Assembly (NCBI RefSeq): GCF_041261445.1
Contig: NZ_JBGCCU010000035.1
Coordinates: 1-64,000, forward strand
Source of the DNA: Catenulispora sp. EB89
Lineage (GTDB): Bacteria; Actinomycetota; Actinomycetes; Streptomycetales; Catenulisporaceae
DNA: 64,000 nucleotides
Direction: 5' to 3'
This document shows, piece by piece, positions 17,749 to 27,029 of this stretch. Position 1 is the stretch's first letter, and each line of letters starts with the position of its first letter. The notes beneath the pieces were generated by a model. That model saw nothing but the letters and a program-made list of their open reading frames with translations, was not told where the DNA came from and did no database searches. The position numbers were made by a program, and so were the translations under genes.

Positions 17749-19338
17749 GTCGAGCATGCCCGCGTCGCGCAAAGCGAATGCCGCCTCCCTGCGCCGCGTC
17801 GCCGGCCAGCGTCCGACGGTGGCGCCGGCCAGGCCCTGGACGAATTCGGCGTCGAGCATGCCCATGACCGCCAAGAAGCGGAACACGGACACGACGTCCT
17901 TGTCCGAGATCGCGTTGTGCCGGTTGAGGTAGCGCTGCAGGATGGACCTGCCGTCCTTCTCCGTCGCCTCGTCGCGCAACAGCACAGCCCCGACCGGTGC
18001 GACGACCCGCGCCATGCGCGCGTCCCCCACGAGCTCGTTGATCATGAGATTCGCGGCTGTCTGGCTTCCCTTCTGGGACCTCGCCTGACGGAGACTTCTG
18101 ATGTAGCACACGACAGACCGCGTCTTCACCTGGCGATCCTTTGCGGCGACCGCCATCCGTCGGGCGAACTTCTCAGCAGCGTCCGGCCTTTGCTTCGCAG
18201 CGATGCTGAACAGGAGCTCCGTGAGGTCGTCGCCGGCACATCCGTCCACCAACGCGTGCTTGCGCAGCTTGTCGCCGGCCGCCTTCGGCAGGAGCTCGTC
18301 GTTTTCCAGACGCTCGGCGAGCGACCTGATCTCCACGACGGAACGCGGCCCGCCACGGCCCTGGACGGCCGCGTCGAGCAGGAGTTCGCGACTGCGGGCG
18401 CCGGGCAGCCGGCCCCACCAGACCGCGACGGCTTCGGCGACCTGCCCGAGATCCGGGCGTGAGACGACGCGCTCCCGAATCATCGCCGCGTCACGCGCCT
18501 GACCGCGCTTTTCGAGTTCGTCGCAGAGCTTCACCGCCGACTTCGGCCGCCAGTTGTCCACGATGTCGTCGATCCGTGCCTGCCGGCGGCGGGACGGCCG
18601 TGCGGTCGTCAGCAGTTCGGCCATCACCTGCACCGCGGAAGGGCTGAGCCGTTTGCCCGCCCAGTCGCCGACGACGTCGTTGCCCGGCACGTAGTGGTCG
18701 AACTCCTCGTCCAGCTCGACCGCGAGGCCGGCGCGCCAGGGCTCCACGAACACCTTCGTCAACAGCTTGTCCGCTTCGGCGTCGCACCCCGCGCCGATCA
18801 GATGCACGTAGACCAGCGCGATGTCGAAGGTCTGCCGCCCCCCGTCGGCGAACTCGTGGGTACCGCGAGCGAACTCCGAGAGGATGGTCTCGATGAGCGA
18901 GGTCGCGTTCTTCTGGTCCTCCTCGGTCTGCCAGTCGTACGGCCTGATGGAACCGATCAGCTGGGCGATGTCGGAGGTCAGCCGCTGTCTGGCGAACGTG
19001 CCCGCGACCACTTCGTCCGCATCCTGGTCCCGGCCGCTGAGCAGGATCGCGGCGGCCTGGTCGACGTCCCTCTCCAAGGCGGCCACGGCCAGGATGTACG
19101 TCCGGTCCTTCGTCCCGAATCCAGACGCGTCGGCGAAGAGGCCCTCAACGGGCCGCTTCGTGGCTATCACCCGCAGGAGCTTGAGAGCTCGCGCGGGATT
19201 GGCCGGAGTCCCGTTCCGGGCGGCTTCGATGAATCGCTTCGTCTGTGTCAGGTCGCGATCTTTCAAGACGGCGTCGATGTCGGCCGAGTCCCTGCTCAGA
19301 TCACTGTCGTCGGCCACGCTCAAGCCCGTCTCTGACAT
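17719..19338 (-). CDS. Helical protein of the caspase operon, 539 residues
   Basis: No family was recognised. The sequence is soluble and almost wholly alpha-helical. It has recurring helix pairs of TPR/HEAT-like length (AVQVMAELLTTARPSRRRQA; SAVKLCDELEKRGQARDAAM; SVFRFLAVMGMLDAEFVQGL), with no catalytic motif, signal peptide or TM segment. The ATG lies 38 nt inside the caspase gene's 3' end, so the two are tightly coupled. In STAND/caspase conflict operons such helical components act as scaffolds or as substrates and effectors of the caspase. Either role would fit; both are inference. Confidence 0.65.
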   Translation of the reverse strand: MSETGLSVADDSDLSRDSADIDAVLKDRDLTQTKRFIEAARNGTPANPARALKLLRVIATKRPVEGLFADASGFGTKDRTYILAVAALERDVDQAAAILLSGRDQDADEVVAGTFARQRLTSDIAQLIGSIRPYDWQTEEDQKNATSLIETILSEFARGTHEFADGGRQTFDIALVYVHLIGAGCDAEADKLLTKVFVEPWRAGLAVELDEEFDHYVPGNDVVGDWAGKRLSPSAVQVMAELLTTARPSRRRQARIDDIVDNWRPKSAVKLCDELEKRGQARDAAMIRERVVSRPDLGQVAEAVAVWWGRLPGARSRELLLDAAVQGRGGPRSVVEIRSLAERLENDELLPKAAGDKLRKHALVDGCAGDDLTELLFSIAAKQRPDAAEKFARRMAVAAKDRQVKTRSVVCYIRSLRQARSQKGSQTAANLMINELVGDARMARVVAPVGAVLLRDEATEKDGRSILQRYLNRHNAISDKDVVSVFRFLAVMGMLDAEFVQGLAGATVGRWPATRRREAAFALRDAGMLDLAREVLPRL

Positions 19339-20353
19339 TCCAGTAGATCAGGTAGTCGTCCAGGTGATCCGCGTAGAGCTTGATGGCTTCCTCGTCGATG
19401 CGCTTGGCGTTCGCCCGACCCTCCGGACTGTCCCACAGAGCCAGGCTCACCTTCGCCGCTATGTGCGGATCCGCCATCAACGTCTCGATCGGCCAGCTGC
19501 GGCCGGACCTCAGCGCGGTCACCCAGTCTTCCCGGCTGGTCCGTTTGGGCAGCTCTCGCGGGATGTCGGGGGAGAGGCAGTTCTCCACGAAGGGGGTGCT
19601 GTCGGCCGGCCCGCGCAGGATGAGTCCGGCCAGCGGACTGAAGTGGCAGTCGCGCATGGCGATCCGGATCTCGTCCCGGACGTCCCCGAGCGAGAGCATG
19701 TCGCCCGCGAACCTGCTGCCTCGACTGAGCACTTGGAGGAGATGGCCGCTGAAGTGCGTGCAGTCTTTGAAATCGGGGTCGATACGCCCGCAGCTCAGCG
19801 GGTTCGCTATGACCTTCTTCCGGTTCGGATCGAGGGCCGTGAAGATCGCCGTCCCCTGGTCGCGTTCCATGAGGGCGAACGTGCGCTCCGGATAGGTGTC
19901 GTCACCAGATCCCATCGACGGCAGGAGATTCGAGTAGCAGCAGTCGGCGATGAAGATCCGAAGACCGTCCTGCTTGGGGTACATCGCCCTGCGGATCGCG
20001 GAGTACTCCAGCCAGCCCGACGCCATGTCCTCCCGGGATCCGTACATCGCCAGATGGACGAGGTTGTCATGGATGTCAGGCCACGCACGTCCGTGGCCCA
20101 CATAGACCACGAGAAGCGTCTCGTCCGCCCCCTTCGCCTCTTCCGCCGCGGCTTTGATGGCTACTTCGACCGACACCTGGTCGACGCGCCCGCCTTCTGG
20201 CGGAATCACAGTGCAGTTCCCCTGAAAAGGGGCCAGCGAGTCGAGGATCTCGAAGTACTTCCTGACGCTCTCGCCGAAACTGTCGTGGGATGCCAGCGCC
20301 TCAGGTCCCTGCTGGAACTCCGACGCCCCGATGATGACGGCGCGGGAGGGCAA
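19301..20353 (-). CDS. Caspase-family cysteine protease (bacterial conflict system)
   Basis: The 350-residue protein has the caspase fold N-terminally: MPSRAVIIGASEF, then the catalytic His in VVYVGHGRAW (His87) and the catalytic Cys in IFIADCCYS (Cys139 after Asp137). Residues 230-350 form a helical extension without recognised motif. The start is TTG at 20353, one base after the stop of the EACC1-like gene and preceded by GGAGGG at 5-nt spacing, which makes it convincing. Prokaryotic caspases of this type sit in NTP-dependent or adaptor-driven defence operons and are thought to kill or arrest the host cell after activation. Placement after an EACC1-like adaptor gene supports this. Confidence 0.85.
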   Translation of the reverse strand: MPSRAVIIGASEFQQGPEALASHDSFGESVRKYFEILDSLAPFQGNCTVIPPEGGRVDQVSVEVAIKAAAEEAKGADETLLVVYVGHGRAWPDIHDNLVHLAMYGSREDMASGWLEYSAIRRAMYPKQDGLRIFIADCCYSNLLPSMGSGDDTYPERTFALMERDQGTAIFTALDPNRKKVIANPLSCGRIDPDFKDCTHFSGHLLQVLSRGSRFAGDMLSLGDVRDEIRIAMRDCHFSPLAGLILRGPADSTPFVENCLSPDIPRELPKRTSREDWVTALRSGRSWPIETLMADPHIAAKVSLALWDSPEGRANAKRIDEEAIKLYADHLDDYLIYWNVRDGLERGRRQ

Positions 20354-20354
20354 G

Positions 20355-20696
20355 CTAGCCCTCCGTCCCGACGTCGCCGGCGGCTGCTTCGTCTTCCCCC
20401 GTCGACTCCACGTCGAGGGTGGCCGCCGGCGGCTCGTGCCAGCGCTTCCTGGCGACGTCCAGCACCGTCCTGCACTGCTCCAACAGGGCTTTGAACGCGT
20501 CGTCGGCGACCGCCGTCACCGCCGCGGTGAGGATGATCTCCCCGACGGCGCCCATCGAGGGGCCGGTTTCCCGCTTCTCGCGCTCGCGGTCTCGCCGCCA
20601 CGGGAGTCCCGTGGCCGCGCCGAGGTCCTCGAGCAGCTGGTCCGTCCACTCGAGGCCGCCGTCGCCGACCCGGGCGACGAGTCGATACGCCGTCAT
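20355..20696 (-). CDS. EACC1-like effector-associated adaptor
   Basis: The 113-residue protein begins with a short beta-alpha unit (RLVARVGDGGLEWTDQLLED). A conserved-looking hinge (GPSMGAVGEIILTAAVTAVA) and an amphipathic helix follow, then an acidic tail. This pattern matches effector-associated constant component 1 (EACC1), a small adaptor that recurs in actinobacterial conflict operons with caspase, trypsin or STAND partners. It is the first gene of the operon, and its TAG lies one base before the caspase TTG. The match is by pattern, not alignment. A transcription start would lie in the 299-bp gap before the PucR gene. Confidence 0.55.
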   Translation of the reverse strand: MTAYRLVARVGDGGLEWTDQLLEDLGAATGLPWRRDREREKRETGPSMGAVGEIILTAAVTAVADDAFKALLEQCRTVLDVARKRWHEPPAATLDVESTGEDEAAAGDVGTEG

Positions 20697-20995
20697 GCTC
20701 TTAGGCTCCGTTCCCGATCACTCGTGGGCATCAGCCCGTCATGAAGGCCCCAGCATGACCGGGGCGGGAACGCCCGCGCGGGGCGATGGTCGATTTCCGC
20801 CAAAGTTCCGGCCGACCGCGGCGCGGGGTGCCCGCGCCGAATCCGGCCGATGGGCCGGGCCGCCTGGCGGCGGATGCGGACGCGGAGGAAGCTCAAGATC
20901 CTTGCCAACGAAGACTCGGCACCGTCAGGATGCCATGAACGGCGAGGGGCCCAGGCGTGAGTGCGGCCGCGCCCCGTGGATGCGGAAGGCATGCG

Positions 20996-22672
20996 ATGGC
21001 GACGAACGCGCATCTCCGCGCCAGCCTGGGCCGGGTCCTCGAGGACCTGGGGAGCACCCTGCTTGAAGTGGTGTGCGGTGATGCGCGCTCGGAGGCGCAG
21101 GTCGGCGGGGTCGTCATCTACGATCCGCTGGAGGAGCAGGTGCCGTGCCTGGACGCGCTGGTCCTCGGCGTGGGGGTGCGGGGGGCGGAGTCGATCTCCG
21201 CGTTGCTCAGCGATCCCGTCATGTCCGGCGCGGCCGCTTTGGTGGTACGGGCGCCTGTCGTCGCCGATCCGGTCATCGAGGCCGCGTCCTCGCGGTCGGG
21301 CGTCACCGTGCTGGCGCTGACGCCGGGAGCGACGTGGGCGCAGCTGGCGGCCATGGTCAGATCGCTGATCGCAGAGGGTGACGTCGGCGAGGTGGGCACG
21401 CCGACGATGTTCGGGACGCCGGCGGGTGATCTGTTCGCCCTCGCGAACGCGATCGCGGCGTTGCTGGACGCGCCGATCACCATCGAGGACCGCGGCAACC
21501 GGGTGCTGGCGTTCTCCGGCCGCCAGGACGAGGCCGACACCTCGCGCGTGGCGACCATCCTGGGCCGGCAGGTTCCGGAGCAGTACACGCGCATCCTTGA
21601 AGAGCGCGGTGTCTACCAGGCTCTGTACCGCAGCGAGGAGCCGGTCTTCGTCGATCCGCTGCCGGACCTGATCGCCCACGGCGAGATGCCCAGGGCCGCG
21701 CTGGTGGTGCGGGCCGGCGACGAGATCCTGGGCACGATCTGGGCCGCGGTGCGGGCGCCGCTGTCGGCCGAGCGCGCGCAGGCGCTCCGCGACGCGGCCA
21801 AGCTCGTCGCCCTGCACATGATGCGGCTGCGCGCCGGGGCCGACGTCGGGCGGCGGCTGCACGCCGACCTGGTCGCCACCGCGCTGGAGTCCGGGCCGGG
21901 CGCGGCGCAGGCCGTCGCGCGCCTCGGGCTGGCCGAGCGGGCCGCCGTGGTCGTGGCGCTGGACGTCATCGGCGCTCCCGGGGAGCCGTCCGCCGTGCGG
22001 CGCGCGGACCTGGTCGCCGAGCGCCAGCGCGTGGCCGACGCGTTCGCGGTGCACCTGACCGCCGTCCATCCGCGCTCGGCCGCGGCCGTCGTCGGCGACG
22101 TGGTGTACGCCATCGTGCCGGTGCCGCAGCAGAGCGCCGACGGCGCGCAGCGCGTCGCCGCGGTGGCGCAGGAGTTCCTGCGGCGCATCGGGATCCGGCA
22201 CGGCCTCATCGTCGGCATCGGCGAGGCCGGCACCGGCCACAGCGAACTGTCCCGGTCGCGCGCCGGGGCGCACCGGGCCCTGAACGTGTTGCGGAAACGG
22301 GACGGCGGCGAGGCCTGCGTGGCCTCGATCGGCGACGTCCAGCTCCAGGCGCTGCTGGCGGAGCTGGCCGAGACGATCACCGAGCGCGGCGACGTGCTCG
22401 GCGGCCCGGTCGCGCGCCTGACCGACTACGACTCGCGGCACCGCACCCGCCTGGTCGCCACGCTGCGGGCGTGGCTGGAGGCGTTCGGCGACGTGAACGC
22501 CGCCTCCGCGACGCAGTACGTCCATCCCAACACCTTCCGGTACCGGCTGCGCCGCGTCGCCGAGATCGGCGAGATCGACCTGGGCGACGCCGACGCCCGC
22601 TTCGCGGCCATGCTGCACCTTCGGTTGCAGCCCTCTGGTTCGCCGGCGACCCCCGGCGACCCTGACGCGTAG
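20996..22672 (+). CDS. PucR-family transcriptional regulator
   Basis: The 558-residue protein has an N-terminal PucR sensory region, a GAF-like middle (TPAGDLFALANAIAALLDAP, then ITIEDRGNRVLAFSG), a GGDEF-like helper region and a C-terminal HTH_30 domain (NAASATQYVHPNTFRYRLRR). Relatives control purine, proline or amino-compound use in response to the pathway metabolite. ATG 20996 is preferred over GTG 20957 because GGAAGG precedes it at 6 nt. It is the only regulator next to the downstream peptide/D-amino-acid operon (first gene 22884) and is its likely activator; no operator could be read. Confidence 0.85.
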   Translation: MATNAHLRASLGRVLEDLGSTLLEVVCGDARSEAQVGGVVIYDPLEEQVPCLDALVLGVGVRGAESISALLSDPVMSGAAALVVRAPVVADPVIEAASSRSGVTVLALTPGATWAQLAAMVRSLIAEGDVGEVGTPTMFGTPAGDLFALANAIAALLDAPITIEDRGNRVLAFSGRQDEADTSRVATILGRQVPEQYTRILEERGVYQALYRSEEPVFVDPLPDLIAHGEMPRAALVVRAGDEILGTIWAAVRAPLSAERAQALRDAAKLVALHMMRLRAGADVGRRLHADLVATALESGPGAAQAVARLGLAERAAVVVALDVIGAPGEPSAVRRADLVAERQRVADAFAVHLTAVHPRSAAAVVGDVVYAIVPVPQQSADGAQRVAAVAQEFLRRIGIRHGLIVGIGEAGTGHSELSRSRAGAHRALNVLRKRDGGEACVASIGDVQLQALLAELAETITERGDVLGGPVARLTDYDSRHRTRLVATLRAWLEAFGDVNAASATQYVHPNTFRYRLRRVAEIGEIDLGDADARFAAMLHLRLQPSGSPATPGDPDA

Positions 22673-22883
22673 TCGACGATCTTCGTCCTGCTCTACAGAT
22701 TCCGTCACGCGGCCTTATCCGCCCGGACGAAGCTTCAGCCCGACCGGCGGACATACCCTCGGCACACCGATCCGTGAACCAGGCGGGTGTGTCCCGGTGA
22801 ACGCGCCGGGTCGCGACTGGAACGAGTCCCCCGCACCCCGGAATCAATCGGCGGAAACGACCGCCAGAGACGGATGACGCATC

Positions 22884-24083
22884 ATGATCTCGACTCGACG
22901 TTCGGTACTCAAAGCGGGACTGGCCGGTCTCGTGGTCGCCCAGGGATCCATCGCCCAGGGCTCCGCAGCCTTCGCGGCAACGAGTCAGAAGCAGACCTTC
23001 GACCAGTGGCTGCACGATTTCGAGGCGAGCGTGCCGGCCCGGCTGGCCGCCGCCCACGTCGCCGGCGTCGAAGTCGCGATCGTGTCCAAGAACGCCCCGA
23101 CCCCCTACGCGGCGGCCTTCGGCTACGCCGACATCGCCGCGAACCGCACGCTCACCCCGGCCACCCCCATGCACCTGGCGTCGGTCAGCAAGCTGTTCAC
23201 CGCCTCGGCCCTGGTCCAGCTGTTCGACCGCTGCGGCCTGGACCGGCACGCCGACGTCAACAGCTTCATCGACTTCCCGGTGCGCAACCCCGCCTACCCG
23301 GACCTGCCGATCACCCCGCACCAGTTGGTCACCCACACCTCCAGCGTCTCCGACGACAACTACGTGGGCTTCGACACCGTCGGGGACCCGACGCAGAGCC
23401 TGTCGGACTTCCTGCGCGCCTACCTCGTACCGGGCGGCAAGCACTACTCACCGAAGAAGTCGTATCTCCCCAAGCACAAGCCGGGCACGTATTTCAGCTA
23501 CTCCGACGTCGGCATGGCCCTGGTCGGCTACATCGTGGAGTGCGTCAGCGGACAGGACTTCGCCGCCTACACACAGGCGAACGTGTTGGAGCCGCTCGGC
23601 ATCACGGACGCACACTGGTACCTGCGGGAGTTCGCGCCGGGCGTACTGGCCGTGCCGTACGAGTACAAGAACGGCGCGCTGGCCGCACTGCCCCAGATGA
23701 GCTATCCGGACGTCCCCGCCGGCGCCCTGCGCTGCTCGGTGGCAGACCTGGCGACCAGCCTGCGCGCGATGATCGGCGGGGCGATCGGCACGCCCCCGAT
23801 CCTGTCCCCGGCCGACGTCGCCGAAATGCTGCGCCCCCAGGTCAGCCCGAAGATCGTGCCCTACCAGGGGCTCGGCTGGGTCCAGGAGGTCGTGTCCGGA
23901 CACCCGTACGTCGGCCACTCCGGCTCCGACATCGGCTTCGCCAACATGGTGGTCCTGACCGAGGACCAGAACCACGCCGTCGCCGTGCTGATCAACACCG
24001 ACGAGGGCGACGGGTCGCTGGTGACCGACTTCCGCGCCGCGATCACGACGGACCTCGTCCACGGGGCGCAGCTCCTGGGCTGA
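22884..24083 (+). CDS. Secreted serine beta-lactamase-fold hydrolase (D-aminopeptidase/carboxypeptidase type)
   Basis: A twin-arginine-like signal (TRRSVLKAGLAGLVVAQGS) is followed by a class C beta-lactamase/DD-peptidase fold. The nucleophile motif SVSK is at residues 100-103, the second motif is Y206-S-D208 (Asp instead of the more usual Asn), and a GHSGSD motif near residue 345 stands in for KTG. Such enzymes cut peptides or esters with D-residues, for example at D-Ala termini, outside the cell. As first gene of an operon with a peptide importer, dipeptidase and D-to-L conversion enzymes, it would release D-containing peptides for uptake (inference). The Asp change could alter specificity. 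Confidence 0.8.
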   Translation: MISTRRSVLKAGLAGLVVAQGSIAQGSAAFAATSQKQTFDQWLHDFEASVPARLAAAHVAGVEVAIVSKNAPTPYAAAFGYADIAANRTLTPATPMHLASVSKLFTASALVQLFDRCGLDRHADVNSFIDFPVRNPAYPDLPITPHQLVTHTSSVSDDNYVGFDTVGDPTQSLSDFLRAYLVPGGKHYSPKKSYLPKHKPGTYFSYSDVGMALVGYIVECVSGQDFAAYTQANVLEPLGITDAHWYLREFAPGVLAVPYEYKNGALAALPQMSYPDVPAGALRCSVADLATSLRAMIGGAIGTPPILSPADVAEMLRPQVSPKIVPYQGLGWVQEVVSGHPYVGHSGSDIGFANMVVLTEDQNHAVAVLINTDEGDGSLVTDFRAAITTDLVHGAQLLG

Positions 24084-24215
24084 AGGCCCGTGCTCCGCGC
24101 CCAACGCCTGGACCACGGGCCGGTCGGCGCATCGAACCTCGCAGGCCGCCAGTCCGGCGGGGCCGCGCCTGACAAGGAGGACCGCCGGACCGGACAGCTC
24201 TGAGGAAGCGACACG

Positions 24216-25208
24216 ATGACCACGATTCTGGAACCGGGCTCGGCGTCGGCCGCCGAGCCGGAAGCCCCGCCGCCGCCCGGCCGGGCTATCGAGGGCCGCT
24301 CCCCGGGCCGGATCGCCCTGGCCCGGCTGAAGAAGGACAAGGTCGCGATGGCCGGCGGGGTGACCGTGGTCCTGCTCGTCCTGACCGCGGTCTTCGCGCC
24401 CCAACTGTGCTCGCTCACCGGCAACGATCCGTACACCACGCACACGAACCTGATCGACCCGAACCTGCAGATCCCCAGCGGCGGCTTCGGCGGGATGAGC
24501 GCCCGGCACCTTCTCGGCGTGGACGTCCCGACCGGCCGCGACCTGTTCGCCCGGGCCGTCTACGGCGCCCGGACCTCGCTCGGCATCGCCGGACTGGCCA
24601 CCGTGATCGCCATCGCGATCGGGGCCGGCCTCGGGATGGTCGCCGGCTACTTCGGCGGCCTGGTCGACTCGGTGATCAGCCGGACCATGGACGTGATGCT
24701 CGCGTTCCCGCTGTTCCTGTTCGCGATCTCGCTGTCCGGGGTGCTCGGCTACTCGTCCTTCGGGCTGACCGGCAACGTGCTGCGGATCGTGGTGCTGATC
24801 GTCATCATCGGGTTCTTCTCCTGGCCGTACATCGGCCGCATCGTGCGCGGGCAGACCCTGGCGCTGCGCGAACGCGAGTTCATCGACGCGGCGCGCGCCC
24901 AGGGCGCCACGCCCGCACGGATCATCCTCCGGGAGATCCTGCCCAACCTGACGGGGCCGATCCTGGTCTACGCGACGCTGCTCATCCCGTCGAACATCCT
25001 GTTCGAGGCGTCCCTGTCGTACCTCGGGGTCGGCATCCGCTCGCCCATGCCGTCCTGGGGCGAGATGGTCAACGAGGCGATCGCCCTGTACCAGGTCGAC
25101 CCGGAGTTCCTGATCGTCCCCGGCTCGGCCATCTTCCTCACCGTGCTCGCCTTCAACCTGCTCGGCGACGGGCTGCGCGACGCCTTCGATCCCAAGGCCG
25201 GCCGCTGA
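24216..25208 (+). CDS. dppC: Dipeptide/oligopeptide ABC transporter permease (DppC type)
   Basis: The 330-residue inner-membrane protein has an N-terminal OppC-like segment (RIALARLKKDKVAMAGGVTV) and the BPD_transp_1 domain with the EAA loop (DAARAQGATPARIILREILP) that contacts the ATPases. It ends DPKAGR, the usual DPRLR-like tail. GAGGAAG precedes the ATG. It pairs with the DppB-type permease at 27030. Here the C-type permease gene comes before the binding protein gene, which is not the commonest order. Confidence 0.9.
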   Translation: MTTILEPGSASAAEPEAPPPPGRAIEGRSPGRIALARLKKDKVAMAGGVTVVLLVLTAVFAPQLCSLTGNDPYTTHTNLIDPNLQIPSGGFGGMSARHLLGVDVPTGRDLFARAVYGARTSLGIAGLATVIAIAIGAGLGMVAGYFGGLVDSVISRTMDVMLAFPLFLFAISLSGVLGYSSFGLTGNVLRIVVLIVIIGFFSWPYIGRIVRGQTLALREREFIDAARAQGATPARIILREILPNLTGPILVYATLLIPSNILFEASLSYLGVGIRSPMPSWGEMVNEAIALYQVDPEFLIVPGSAIFLTVLAFNLLGDGLRDAFDPKAGR

Positions 25209-25252
25209 CCGGGCGGGACCCGCACCAGAAGACAAAGAGGTTCACACACGCC

Positions 25253-27016
25253 ATGCCCCAACCACGAATCGCCGCCTGCGCGGCGGCGGCCGCAGCGTTG
25301 GCGCTCGCCGCCACCGCCTGCGGCGGCGGGTCCACCACCACTACCGGAGCCCACACCTCGGCGGCGTACAACGTCGGCGTGACCGGGATCGTGAACCAGA
25401 CCTCGGCCGCCGGCCACGGCACGCTCCGGATGGAGCAGCCCTCGGATCTGCAGTCCACCGACCCCGGCAACACCTACTTCGGGGCCGACTGGAACGTGAT
25501 GCGGCTCTACACCCGCTCGCTGGTCACCTTCGCCGAGGGCCCCGGCCCGGTGAAGCTGGTCCCGGACCTGGCCACCGACCTCGGCAGCATGAGCGCGGAC
25601 GGCCTGACCTGGACCTTCCACCTGGTCAAGGGGGCGACGTACACGGACGGCTCGCCGATCACCGCGCAGGACGTCGCCTACGGCATCGAGCGCTCGAACT
25701 GGGGCCAGGACGTCCTGCCGAACGGCCCGACGTACTTCAAGCAGCTGCTCACGGACACCACGAACTACCAGGGCCCTTACAAGGACAAGAACCCGGCCGA
25801 CCATCCCTCGGGCATCGACACGCCGGACAGCGGCACCATCGTCTTCCACCTGGTCAAGCCGTTCGCGGACTTCGACGACGTGCTGACGCTGCCGTCGACC
25901 GTGCCGGTCCCGCGGGCCAAGGACACCGGCGCCACCTACTACGAGCACGTACTGTCCTCCGGGGCGTACACCTTCGACTCGTACACCGTGGGCAAGGAAC
26001 TGGACCTGTCGGCGTCCCCGAACTTCGACGCCGCCTCGGACCCGCTGCACCTGCACGTCGCGCACGCCGCCAGGATCGTCGACAAGGTCGACGTCAGTGC
26101 GCAGACGGTCGATCAGGACCTGCTGCACGGCACCACCGACATGGACCAGAGCGGCCTGGGCGTCCAGACCGCGACGCAGTCGCAGGTGCTGGGCAACCCG
26201 CGGCTCAAGGCCGAGGCCGACGACCCGATCACCGGGCTGCTGACCTACCTGACGATCGACACGAAGATCAAGCCCTTCGACAACATCGACTGCCGCAAGG
26301 CGGTGGAGTGGGCGATCGACAAGGCCGCGGTGCAGACCGCGTTCGGCGGCGGCATCGGCGGCGGGGACATCGCCACCACGGTGTTGCCGCCGACCGTCCC
26401 GGGCTACGTCCAGCAGGACCTGTACCCGACTCCGGGCCACACCGGCGACCTGGCCAAGGCCAAAGCCGAGATCGCGACCTGCAAGGCGGCCGAGCACATC
26501 ACCGACATCACCACGCAGGTGGGCTACTACATCGACCAGGCGAAGGACAAGCCGGTCGCCGACGTCGTGCAGCAGAACCTGGCCGCCATCGGCATCACGG
26601 CGACCGAGGACGGCTTCAAGTACAGCCAGCTCTCGATCAAGGCCGGCAGCCAGGCTTATGTCAGGCAGAACAACGAGGCGCTGTTCATCACCGCTTGGGG
26701 CGCCGACTTCCCGTCCGGGTACGGATTCCTGGACCAGATCGTCACCCCGGACGGCATCAAGTCGACCGGCGAGAGCAACTACTCGGAACTCGACGACCCG
26801 GCCATCGATTCGTTGATGGCCGCCGCGCTCAAGACCACCGACCCGGACGCCCGCAACGCGCTGTACGCGCAGATCGACCAGCAGGCGCTGAAGGACGCGG
26901 CACTGGTGCCGATGATCGACTCCCGGGCCCTGATGCTGCGCCCGCCGAACGTCACGAACGCCTACATCGAACAGGCCTATGGCATGTACGACTACCAGGC
27001 ACTCGGCGTCCAGTGA
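25253..27016 (+). CDS. dppA: Peptide-binding lipoprotein of the ABC importer (SBP family 5)
   Basis: This 587-residue family 5 substrate-binding protein has a signal peptide and lipobox ending in Cys23 (ALAATAC), followed by a Gly/Ser/Thr linker. Typical elements are LVPDLATDLGSMSADGLTWT, FHLVKGATYTDGSPITAQDV and the second-lobe segment WGADFPSGYGF. It is anchored to the outer face of the membrane and delivers peptides to the permeases. The operon context suggests short peptides, perhaps with D-residues; the binding site cannot be judged from the sequence alone. Confidence 0.9.
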   Translation: MPQPRIAACAAAAAALALAATACGGGSTTTTGAHTSAAYNVGVTGIVNQTSAAGHGTLRMEQPSDLQSTDPGNTYFGADWNVMRLYTRSLVTFAEGPGPVKLVPDLATDLGSMSADGLTWTFHLVKGATYTDGSPITAQDVAYGIERSNWGQDVLPNGPTYFKQLLTDTTNYQGPYKDKNPADHPSGIDTPDSGTIVFHLVKPFADFDDVLTLPSTVPVPRAKDTGATYYEHVLSSGAYTFDSYTVGKELDLSASPNFDAASDPLHLHVAHAARIVDKVDVSAQTVDQDLLHGTTDMDQSGLGVQTATQSQVLGNPRLKAEADDPITGLLTYLTIDTKIKPFDNIDCRKAVEWAIDKAAVQTAFGGGIGGGDIATTVLPPTVPGYVQQDLYPTPGHTGDLAKAKAEIATCKAAEHITDITTQVGYYIDQAKDKPVADVVQQNLAAIGITATEDGFKYSQLSIKAGSQAYVRQNNEALFITAWGADFPSGYGFLDQIVTPDGIKSTGESNYSELDDPAIDSLMAAALKTTDPDARNALYAQIDQQALKDAALVPMIDSRALMLRPPNVTNAYIEQAYGMYDYQALGVQ

Positions 27017-27029
27017 GGGCCCCGACACC

